A stretch of 5,837 bases of DNA from Candidatus Uhrbacteria bacterium. Its GTDB lineage: Bacteria > Patescibacteriota > Patescibacteriia > 2-12-FULL-60-25. Position numbers and translations under genes: made by a program. Position 1 is the stretch's first letter; the number at the start of each line of letters is the position of its first letter. Where the stretch lies: NCBI GenBank assembly GCA_014728435.1, contig WJLP01000023.1, forward strand, positions 1 through 5,837, read 5' to 3'. This document shows, one piece after another, positions 1-4,046 of this stretch. The notes under the pieces are model-generated. The model was not told where the DNA came from and made no database searches. It saw only the letters and a program-made list of their open reading frames with translations.

Positions 1-33
1 GGAGCTATCTGATAGACTTCCACTAGTAGCAAA

Positions 34-171
34 TCATGAGCTTCGTTTTAGGCAGCCTCGCCCAGCAAGGTGATCTCTTTTGCTTGTGGTGTCTTTTAAC
101 AAATCAACAACCCCGTGTAGCGCTTTATAACAGGTCAAGGCCTTCTCTGTGGCTTGTAATGTACTGTGCAT
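34..171 (-). CDS. Small hypothetical protein (45 aa)
   Basis: I do not recognise this 45-aa product, which starts MHSTLQATEKAL and ends RGCLKRSS. It is basic at the C-terminus, with two cysteines (positions 14 and 40), and has no signal peptide or membrane segment. The start at 171 is chosen because AAGGAGG lies 5 nt upstream (177-183 on the plus strand). The frame stays open upstream to about 228, but that stretch overlaps the promoter and would put the SD inside the gene. A TTGACT-17-TAAATC promoter lies at 200-228. The 57-nt leader resembles, without gaps, that of the unknown gene starting at 2187, which argues that this is a real expressed gene despite its size. It is transcribed away from the putative origin region. 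No function can be given. Confidence 0.55.
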   Translation of the reverse strand: MHSTLQATEKALTCYKALHGVVDLLKDTTSKRDHLAGRGCLKRSS

Positions 172-199
172 CTCAACCTCCTTATAAGGTTCTGCTCGC

Positions 200-228
200 G
201 ATTTAGCTAAACAAACGCAAAAAGTCAA
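200..228 (-). promoter_or_regulatory. Promoter of the 45-aa gene
   Basis: On the minus strand, TTGACT (223-228) is followed by a 17-nt spacer and TAAATC (200-205). The -35 matches the sigma70 consensus at 5 of 6 positions; the -10 is weak. The module is positioned exactly as in the promoter at 2216-2244, which supports it. Confidence 0.5.
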
Positions 229-236
229 TACATTGT

Positions 237-265
237 ACTAGGACTAGGACTTAGTACTAAGACTT
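237..265. repeat. GGACTA-type repeat with palindrome, left copy
   Basis: ACTAGGACTA followed by ACTAAGACT-like units, including the perfect 12-bp palindrome CTTAGTACTAAG (250-261). The same words recur at 432-447, on the far side of the DnaA-box-like cluster, so the pair brackets the candidate origin. Function unknown. Confidence 0.5.
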
Positions 266-327
266 ATCCAGTTTTCCCCAAAGCCCTGTTCATAACTTCA
301 CACCACCTGTGTACAGATTATAATACC

Positions 328-381
328 TTGTGCATACCTTGCCTGCAATCCGAAGCCTTGGCGTAGGATTGTGCATACCTT
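328..381. repeat. 13-nt direct repeat pair containing DnaA-box-like sites
   Basis: The 13-mer TTGTGCATACCTT occurs exactly at 328-340 and 369-381. The 41-bp spacing is close to four helical turns, placing both on the same DNA face. Each contains TGTGCATAC, one base away from the DnaA-box consensus TGTGNATAA. Confidence 0.7.
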
Positions 382-430
382 CTTACAAAACATAATCAAA
401 TATATCCAAATATTCGCAAATACTACCAAA
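381..430. repeat. Five 10-bp A-rich tandem units (candidate DNA unwinding element)
   Basis: The consecutive 10-mers tcttacaaaa, cataatcaaa, tatatccaaa, tattcgcaaa and tactaccaaa keep strict 10-nt register. The loose pattern is YAYNNNCAAA; the first unit fits least well. Phased A-tracts at one per helical turn bend DNA, and AT-rich arrays beside DnaA boxes serve as melting regions in known origins. The repetition is visible directly; the function is inferred. Confidence 0.55.
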
Positions 431-431
431 C

Positions 432-447
432 ACTAGGACTAAGACTA
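432..447. repeat. GGACTA-type repeat, right copy
   Basis: ACTAGGACTAAGACTA shares ACTAGGACTA and ACTAAGACT with 237-265, in the same orientation. A short hairpin-like GACTT-GT-AAGTC follows at 456-467. Confidence 0.45.
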
Positions 448-541
448 TGAACTGGGACTTGTAAGTCTGAAAGTGCTAAAATACTCATATCATTAATCCT
501 TAAACCTTCATCCTTTTACTTAATCCTTTATCAATTAAAGT

Positions 542-1282
542 ATGAAACAATTTTTATATGTAGTCGGCGCCATTGTCGGCTTGGTCCTCATTGTTTACCT
601 CGGATCCCTGACTCGCAACTCATTGCAAGAATATAACTATATCGGCCGCGATGTCCGCGATACCATTACCATCAACGGTCAGGGCGAAGTAGACGTTAAA
701 CCCGACCTCACAACTGTCACCTTGGGCGTAACCACCGAAGGGGATACGGTAGAAGCGATCCAGGCCGAAAACACGGAAAAAATGAACAGCATTATCGCCA
801 GGTTAAAAGAACAAGGGATTGCCGAAGATGATATCAAAACCCTAAACTTCAGTGTTAACCCCCGCTATTCCTGGGAAGATGGCGAACGTACCGAAGTCGG
901 ATACGAAATCCGCCAGAACGTGCAAGTCAAAATTCGCGACGAGTCTCTCACCTCCAAAATCCTCGCCGAAGCCGGCAAACTCGGCGCCAACCAAGTCGGC
1001 GGCTTAAACTTCACAATTGATGACACTTCCGAGTTCGAGCAAGAAGCCCGTCTTAAAGCCATCGATGACGCTAAAGACAAAGCCCAGGAACTCGCAGATG
1101 AACTTGGCCTGAACCTGGTCCGTGTCGTATCATTCTCCGAAGCCGGCGGCGGCCAGCCCACACCCATGTACGGCATGATGGAACGCTCCGTCTCCGCCGA
1201 CGCGGCCATGCCCGAACCAACAATAGAAACCGGCACCCAAAAAGTTACTTCCTATGTCTCAGTCACATTCGAAGTCCGCTAA
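542..1282 (+). CDS. SIMPL domain (DUF541) protein, membrane-anchored
   Basis: This 246-aa protein has one N-terminal hydrophobic helix at about residues 5-23, with Lys2 before it. It is probably an uncleaved anchor or signal sequence placing the rest outside the cytoplasmic membrane. Residues 40-245 match the SIMPL/DUF541 family in layout: an opening strand, then VDVKPDLTTVTLGV (50-63), a helix with the A..N..M pattern (about 70-90), the GI..DDIKT segment (92-100), the GYEIRQNVQVKIRD strand (120-133), LGANQVGGLNFTID (148-160), and an Ala-rich helix EARLKAIDDAKDKAQ (168-182). Family length is usually 220-260 aa, so it looks complete. SIMPL proteins are widespread envelope proteins of poorly defined role (BP26 and YggE belong to the family). 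No Shine-Dalgarno precedes the ATG; the leader is pyrimidine-rich, with repeated CCTT words. A hairpin terminator follows, so the gene is monocistronic. Confidence 0.9.
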   Translation: MKQFLYVVGAIVGLVLIVYLGSLTRNSLQEYNYIGRDVRDTITINGQGEVDVKPDLTTVTLGVTTEGDTVEAIQAENTEKMNSIIARLKEQGIAEDDIKTLNFSVNPRYSWEDGERTEVGYEIRQNVQVKIRDESLTSKILAEAGKLGANQVGGLNFTIDDTSEFEQEARLKAIDDAKDKAQELADELGLNLVRVVSFSEAGGGQPTPMYGMMERSVSADAAMPEPTIETGTQKVTSYVSVTFEVR

Positions 1283-1300
1283 TAATCATTATTAACAAAT

Positions 1301-1326
1301 AAAGACGTCCCACTTGGACGTCTTTT
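1301..1326 (+). terminator. Terminator of the SIMPL gene
   Basis: A 10-bp stem AAAGACGTCC / GGACGTCTTT with a 5-nt loop CACTT and a short T-run, starting 19 nt after the stop codon. The flanking A and T runs make it potentially active in both directions. Confidence 0.85.
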
Positions 1327-1369
1327 AAAATAATTCCGTAAATCATGATAATCTTGTCAGTCTTGGTAC

Positions 1370-1393
1370 AAAAAAAGACGCGCAAAAAGCGTC
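1370..1393 (-). terminator. Terminator of the minus-strand two-gene operon
   Basis: Read on the minus strand, GACGC (1389-1393) and GCGTC (1377-1381) pair across a 7-nt loop and are followed by seven Ts (1370-1376). It lies 16 nt downstream of the stop codon at 1409. Confidence 0.8.
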
Positions 1394-1408
1394 AAAGCAG
1401 GGGATTGT

Positions 1409-1765
1409 TCAGGCGGGAATTCTGTTCTCGCCGTCCAATCGCCTTGTGATTGTGATCACGCAGTAGGTGTCTTGAATCGACTTCACGGTAACATCAAGCG
1501 CTTCTCCGGGCATGGCAAACATCTCGCACAACTCAAAATACTTGAATGTCACCGTTTCCCGATAATGAGGGTTTTTATATACATCCTCATCATCCTCATC
1601 ATCTAAGCTTACAACAATATACTGAAGAATCTGCACTTGTCCATCCGTCCGCAGTGCGTTCACAGCCTCGGTGAGCACGGGCATTGACTTTTGCCAATTT
1701 GCAAACTCACCCATATGCAATTCCGGAGCATGAAAAACTTGGTACTTTTTCTCACTTGTCTGCAT
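1409..1765 (-). CDS. Hypothetical protein (118 aa), second gene of a two-gene operon
   Basis: I do not recognise this protein (MQTSEKKYQVFHAPELHMG at the start, RRLDGENRIPA at the end). It is soluble and probably mixed alpha/beta, with strands around QVQILQYIVVSL (43-54), TVTFKYFEL (71-79) and CVITITRR (102-109). An acidic run DDEDDED (55-61), encoded by a short ATC/CTC repeat, separates the first strand from the rest. The start at 1765 is chosen because AGGAGG (1770-1775) lies 4 nt upstream. A longer reading from 1795 is open but would overlap the end of the preceding gene by 19 nt and swallow this SD. It starts 11 nt after the upstream stop codon and shares that gene's promoter and the terminator at 1370-1393, so the two products probably work together. 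No signal peptide, membrane helix or catalytic motif is visible. Confidence 0.65.
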   Translation of the reverse strand: MQTSEKKYQVFHAPELHMGEFANWQKSMPVLTEAVNALRTDGQVQILQYIVVSLDDEDDEDVYKNPHYRETVTFKYFELCEMFAMPGEALDVTVKSIQDTYCVITITRRLDGENRIPA

Positions 1766-1776
1766 TGCTCCTCCTA

Positions 1777-2187
1777 TCAGTTGAAAGCTTTCCAACTACC
1801 CAGGTTTTGGTCTTGCCGTACACCACTCTCTAGCTCCGAAGAAATCAAGCCGGCTAAAACAGGTAATACATGCCTTGCCGCCATACTACCTAAGAACAAT
1901 TTCCCACGCGGTGTAAAGGGGTATTGGTGAAAAGTGGCCGCCAATGTTTCGCCGAGCACCCCCCTATAAAGAGACACATCAATATAGAAAGTGTTTTTGA
2001 TATAATTCTTCGGCAACATGCCCGCGTTAGCCAAGTGGCGCACCGTAAATATTTCCCAAAATATTCTTACTTCAGCCGACTTCATGCCGATAATTCTGGC
2101 ACAAGCATCCACCTCGTTCACACCAAGCTTTTCGCCAAGCTCAACAGCCAAAAGCCCAATATCTTTAATTATGTATGATCCGATCAC
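1777..2187 (-). CDS. Hypothetical protein (136 aa), first gene of a two-gene operon
   Basis: Not recognised. The 136-aa product starts MIGSYIIKDIGLLAVELGEKLG, ends GSWKAFN, and appears mostly helical. Residues 10-50 contain LGVNEVDACARIIG followed by a helix rich in hydrophobic and aromatic residues. The moderately hydrophobic stretch 96-118 (KLFLGSMAARHVLPVLAGLI) is too polar to be a clear membrane helix. A GTG start at 2187 is chosen because AAAGGAGG (2193-2200) sits 5 nt upstream. The frame is open further, but an upstream TTG start would place the SD inside the gene. A promoter lies at 2216-2244, and the 118-aa gene follows after 11 nt. Two small genes in tandem resemble toxin-antitoxin layout, but neither protein shows a known toxin or antitoxin signature, so I do not claim that. 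Confidence 0.65.
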   Translation of the reverse strand: MIGSYIIKDIGLLAVELGEKLGVNEVDACARIIGMKSAEVRIFWEIFTVRHLANAGMLPKNYIKNTFYIDVSLYRGVLGETLAATFHQYPFTPRGKLFLGSMAARHVLPVLAGLISSELESGVRQDQNLGSWKAFN

Positions 2188-2215
2188 GGAAACCTCCTTT
2201 GAATGTTCTACTCTC

Positions 2216-2244
2216 AACCTAGCCTAAATAGGCACAAAAGTCAA
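2216..2244 (-). promoter_or_regulatory. Promoter of the two-gene hypothetical operon
   Basis: Minus strand: TTGACT (2239-2244), 17-nt spacer, TAGGTT (2216-2221). From the -35 to the start codon the leader is 57 nt, the same length as that of the 45-aa gene, with 37 of 57 positions identical without gaps. Confidence 0.5.
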
Positions 2245-2284
2245 TAGCCGCAGAGCAAATATTGCCTATCTCTTGCCAAAAAAT

Positions 2285-2315
2285 CGGTTATCTGGTATTT
2301 TAAGCCTCATAACCG
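2285..2315. repeat. Short inverted repeat beside the rpmH-proximal element
   Basis: CGGTTAT (2285-2291) pairs with ATAACCG (2309-2315) across 17 nt. It directly borders the larger inverted repeat starting at 2317. There is no T-run, so it is not a clear terminator. Confidence 0.35.
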
Positions 2316-2316
2316 T

Positions 2317-2450
2317 ACGAATTACGAATCTGCACTAATTACGAATCTGTGAGTAAAGTTCGTAGATAATCAGTACTTATCAGCAGATGTTTCCAAATTC
2401 GCTTCAGCAATTTTGTAACCATTCGTAATTCGCGCATATTCGTAATTCGT
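2317..2450. repeat. 134-bp inverted-repeat element upstream of rpmH
   Basis: Two 30-nt arms, 2317-2346 and 2421-2450, are reverse complements at 27 of 30 positions (10-nt and 13-nt perfect blocks flank a 7-nt divergent middle). Each arm itself contains two copies of an ATTCGTAATT-like word. The 74-nt core (2347-2420) has no ORF but includes GATAA...TTATC. The right arm stops 5 nt before the rpmH ATG, so any rpmH transcript starting upstream would carry a long hairpin leader. It may be a MITE-like relic; the mobile nature is inferred. Confidence 0.7.
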
Positions 2451-2455
2451 AAAGT

Positions 2456-2608
2456 ATGGCAACTAAAAGAACATATCAACCAAATACCCGCAAACGCGCA
2501 AAGAAACACGGCTTCCGCTCACGTATGGCCACCAAAAACGGTCGCAAGGTTTTGGCTGAGCGCCGTGCTAAAGGCCGTAAACGCGTATCAGTCGCGAAAC
2601 AAGGATAA
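2456..2608 (+). CDS. rpmH: 50S ribosomal protein L34
   Basis: A complete 50-aa, very basic protein starting MATKRTYQPNTRKRAKKHG. It matches L34 throughout: KRTYQP at the N-terminus, KKHGFRSRMATKNGRKVL in the middle (residues 16-33) and the RRAKGRKR signature (37-44). L34 is a small protein of the large ribosomal subunit that binds 23S rRNA. Length is normal (44-52 aa). No Shine-Dalgarno precedes the ATG; instead an inverted-repeat arm ends 5 nt upstream. A strong terminator follows immediately, and rnpA comes next with a promoter of its own, the usual rpmH-rnpA order. In most bacteria this pair lies near dnaA and the origin. Confidence 0.97.
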   Translation: MATKRTYQPNTRKRAKKHGFRSRMATKNGRKVLAERRAKGRKRVSVAKQG

Positions 2609-2609
2609 C

Positions 2610-2631
2610 AAAACGGGCGAAAGCCCGTTTT
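2610..2631 (+). terminator. Terminator/attenuator after rpmH
   Basis: A perfect 9-bp stem AAAACGGGC / GCCCGTTTT with a GAAA (GNRA) tetraloop, ending in a T-run, one nt after the rpmH stop. It would limit read-through from rpmH into rnpA. Confidence 0.85.
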
Positions 2632-2632
2632 C

Positions 2633-2754
2633 AATTACCGATTAAAAATTAACAATTACCAATTTTCGTGTCACTTCGTGACATATATTATATAATGAAT
2701 ATCGAGCTTCGCTCGATTCCTGAATCGGTAATCGTTAATCGGTAATTTGTAATT
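2633..2754. repeat. 122-bp inverted-repeat element between rpmH and rnpA
   Basis: Arms 2633-2664 and 2723-2754 are reverse complements at 25 of 32 positions and are built from AATTACCGATTAA / TTAATCGGTAATT-like words. The core holds two tight hairpins with TTC loops: TGTCAC/GTGACA (2669-2683) and ATCGAGC/GCTCGAT (2701-2717). A TATAAT box lies between them. The right arm ends 2 nt before the rnpA ATG. It has the same layout as the element upstream of rpmH but a different arm sequence. Confidence 0.6.
2668..2696 (+). promoter_or_regulatory. Candidate rnpA promoter
   Basis: GTGTCA (2668-2673, 4 of 6 to the -35 consensus), 17-nt spacer, perfect TATAAT (2691-2696). Transcription would start near 2703, inside the ATCGAGC hairpin, giving a leader of about 54 nt. 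The -35 overlaps the first hairpin of the core. Confidence 0.5.
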
Positions 2755-2756
2755 AT

Positions 2757-3224
2757 ATGTTGGACCGTGAAAATCGTCTCAAAAAAACCAAAGACTTCGC
2801 AGTCATGGCAACCAAGGGTCGCTCGATTTACGGCGTCTACTCAACTCTGCGCGTCCGCAAAGTTCACCCGTCCAAAGAACATCCCAAGCCCGCCGAAGAA
2901 CCTCCCAAAATCGGCTTCATCATTTCCACTAAAACTTTTAAAAACGCGGTGGATCGCAACCGTGCCAAACGCCGCTTCCGCTCATCCGTCAAAGAACTCA
3001 TCAAAGATTTTCCCAACGGCCATCAGTTCATCTTCATCTTAAAACGCGAAACACTAACCGCGCCATACGCAGATATGCGCGAGGACGTTGCCCACATGCT
3101 CACCAAAATCGAGAAAACAATGCAGCGTCCCCTCAAGCTCTCGCCCCGCGCCAAGAAAGAAATCTCCAAAGGCAAACTCGCGCGCGGCGCACGCTTCGTC
3201 CGCCCAAAACGCAAGAAAGTCTGA
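2757..3224 (+). CDS. rnpA: Ribonuclease P protein component
   Basis: This 155-aa basic protein binds the RNase P RNA and helps it remove 5' leaders from pre-tRNAs. It begins MLDRENRLKKTKDF, the usual N-terminal motif of the family. The RNR signature lies at residues 63-80, with KNAVDRNRAKRRFRSSVKEL around it (RNR at 67-69). The central strand KIGFIIST (51-58) and the strand QFIFILKR (90-97) are also typical. Usual length is 105-125 aa. The extra length comes from a Pro/Lys/Glu-rich insert at about 36-50 and a Lys/Arg-rich tail at about 125-155. The family start is intact, with no SD before the ATG. The TGA stop (3222-3224) lies inside the left arm of the inverted-repeat unit that follows, so insertion may have altered the C-terminus. 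Confidence 0.95.
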   Translation: MLDRENRLKKTKDFAVMATKGRSIYGVYSTLRVRKVHPSKEHPKPAEEPPKIGFIISTKTFKNAVDRNRAKRRFRSSVKELIKDFPNGHQFIFILKRETLTAPYADMREDVAHMLTKIEKTMQRPLKLSPRAKKEISKGKLARGARFVRPKRKKV

Positions 3225-3670
3225 ACCTTGATTCGTAGGATTTAACGATTAACACGATTATATGTCGCATGAAGACACAACACGTAAGATTATCGGATGT
3301 GCAATGAGTGTTCATCGTGCGTTAGGAAATGGTTTTCAAGAAATTGTTTATCAAAGAGCATTGGCTGTCGAGATGAGTTTACAAGGATTAAACTTTGAAA
3401 GAGAAAAGGAGTTACCACTTATATAAAAAATATAAAGTCGGAACAAGAAGAGTTGATTTCTTTGTGGAAGGAGTAGTTATGGTCGAACTAAAAGCAATAA
3501 CAGAACTAGAGGACGTACATTTGGCTTAAGCTTTTAATTATCTGGAAGCATATAAAATGGAGGTTGGCTTATTAATAATTTTTAGAGGTAGAAGCCTCGA
3601 ATTCAAACGAGTACACAAAAAATTCAGATAATCATGTTAATCAAATAATCGAGCGAATCAAGGTTCAGAC
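3219..3670. mobile_element. 452-bp inverted-repeat unit carrying a GxxExxY gene
   Basis: The terminal arms 3219-3261 and 3628-3670 are 43 nt each and reverse-complementary at 35 positions. The outermost 17 nt (GTCTGAACCTTGATTCG) are perfect, as is an inner block with GATTAACA. The unit contains almost exactly one gene: its ATG follows the left arm immediately, and its stop lies in the right arm. It overlaps the rnpA stop codon on the left and ends 3 nt before the yidD ATG on the right. No target duplication is evident. There is no transposase, so it would be non-autonomous, or a self-contained unit like the IVS elements of 23S rRNA genes, which also have a paired stem around a small gene. The inverted repeats are seen; mobility is inferred. 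Confidence 0.65.
3262..3631 (+). pseudogene. GxxExxY protein pseudogene (PD-(D/E)XK-like family)
   Basis: The first frame (3262-3426) reads MSHEDTTRKIIGCAMSVHRALGNGF and includes the GFQEIVY motif that names the family (GxxExxY), then stops at TAA 3424-3426. The +1 frame from 3422 continues with YKKYKVGTRRVDFFVEG, then MVELKAITEL, which carries the Asp and Glu-x-Lys expected of the nuclease-like core. It then hits a second in-frame TAA (3527-3529, where the family has HLAQ, so CAA became TAA) and resumes with AFNYLEAYKMEVGLLI up to 3631. Joined, it is about 120 residues, the normal family length. One frameshift plus one nonsense codon make it non-functional as read. The first stop lies at the start of the A6 run, so a simple homopolymer miscount would not repair it. 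Biochemical function of the family is not established. Its AT-rich codon use differs from rnpA and yidD, consistent with acquisition. Confidence 0.88.
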
Positions 3671-3673
3671 GAT

Positions 3674-3988
3674 ATGCAAAAAGAGATGCCCCCAAAGGGG
3701 ATAATCAATTGGATAATCTGGATTCCTCGTCGCATAGCACGAGGGCTGATTGTAATTTATCAAAAAACCCTGTCACTCGATCACGGCCCGCTTGCGCGCT
3801 TCGTGCCTTACCCGACGTGCAAATATCATCCAACCTGCTCGGAGTATGGTTATGGCGCAATCTCCCGCTTTGGCATCATCCGCGGCATCCCCATGACAAT
3901 CTGGCGTATCATGCGCTGTAATCCTTGGAGCGAAGGTGGTTTCGACCCTGTCCCGGAAAAACGTCTGAACCACGATTCGTCGCGTTAA
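3674..3988 (+). CDS. yidD: Membrane protein insertion efficiency factor YidD
   Basis: A 104-aa protein of the YidD (Haemolytic, PF01809) family. It is a small inner-membrane-associated protein that assists YidC-dependent membrane insertion. An amphipathic N-terminal segment (about 10-30, INWIIWIPRRIARGLIVIYQ) precedes the family core KTLSLDHGP (31-39), YPTCKYHPTCSEYGYGAI (46-63), a Gly-rich turn FGIIRGI, and RIMRCNPWSEGGFDPVP (78-94). Cys49, Cys55 and Cys82 are the conserved cysteines. Length is slightly above the usual 70-90 aa. The last residues (RLNHDSSR) come from a copy of the repeat end that starts at 3963. No SD; the ATG follows the right arm of the GxxExxY unit by 3 nt, so its natural leader may have been replaced. 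yidC, usually the next gene, is absent. Confidence 0.95.
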   Translation: MQKEMPPKGIINWIIWIPRRIARGLIVIYQKTLSLDHGPLARFVPYPTCKYHPTCSEYGYGAISRFGIIRGIPMTIWRIMRCNPWSEGGFDPVPEKRLNHDSSR

Positions 3989-4046
3989 ACGCGATTCGTC
4001 GCGTTAAACGCGATTCGCGCGATTAACAAAGTAACTTGATTATTTT
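3963..4046. repeat. Partial repeat copy with 19-nt tandem repeats across the yidD stop
   Basis: It starts GTCTGAACC, then GATTCGT, like the left arm at 3219, and ends with GATTAACA and TTGATTAT-like words, so it is a solo copy of that end. Inside it the 19-mer GATTCGTCGCGTTAAACGC is repeated exactly at 3974-3992 and 3993-4011, followed by a broken third copy. Each unit contributes the near-palindrome CGCGTTAAACGCG (3981-3993, 4000-4012). The yidD stop (3986-3988) lies in the first unit. The stretch fills the gap between the convergent yidD and methyltransferase genes, where I see no standard terminator. Confidence 0.65.

Larger units (their letters stand above)
229..541. other. oriC: Candidate replication origin (oriC) region
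   Basis: This gene-free stretch between divergent genes has several 9-mers close to the DnaA box (TTATNCACA, or TGTGNATAA on the other strand). They are TTATCCAGT (264-272), TTTTCCCCA (272-280), TGTTCATAA (287-295), TGTGTACAG (308-316) and two copies of TGTGCATAC (330-338, 371-379). Most differ by one base and two by two; none is perfect. Directly next to the cluster is an A-rich stretch (381-430) built from 10-bp repeats, as expected of an unwinding element. Related GGACTA-type repeats lie on both sides. In many bacteria the origin sits near dnaA/rpmH/rnpA, and rpmH and rnpA lie about 2 kb to the right. dnaA is not seen here. The alternative is an ordinary regulatory spacer with chance near-matches. 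The role is inferred; strand-composition analysis of the genome would decide. Confidence 0.5.

Noticed and set aside
34..228. Longer 64-aa reading of the first small gene
   Set aside because: It would include the TTGACT promoter and put the strong AAGGAGG inside the coding region; the ATG at 171 is correctly spaced from that SD.
381..430. CRISPR array
   Set aside because: The 10-nt units have no spacers and are far shorter than CRISPR repeats.
865..1236. Open frame on the minus strand inside the SIMPL gene
   Set aside because: Ser/Arg/Ala-rich composition with no SD, fully inside a well-matched family gene; a shadow frame.
1409..2187. Toxin-antitoxin pair
   Set aside because: Two small tandem genes fit the layout only; no antitoxin DNA-binding domain or toxin signature is visible.
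1777..2217. Upstream TTG start for the 136-aa gene, and a start at 1795 for the 118-aa gene
   Set aside because: Both would bury AGGAGG sites that fit the GTG at 2187 and the ATG at 1765, and the second would create an unneeded 19-nt overlap.
1691..2227. Plus-strand open frames opposite the two-gene operon
   Set aside because: They lie antisense to genes with SD, promoter and terminator support and have no initiation signals of their own.
3418..3431. Programmed frameshift in the GxxExxY gene
   Set aside because: The first-frame stop uses the first As of the A6 run, and a separate nonsense codon at 3527 would still break the product; decay is simpler.
3215..3675. Target-site duplication around the GxxExxY unit
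   Set aside because: Bases outside the arms (AAA on the left, GATATG on the right) do not match, so no duplication can be claimed.
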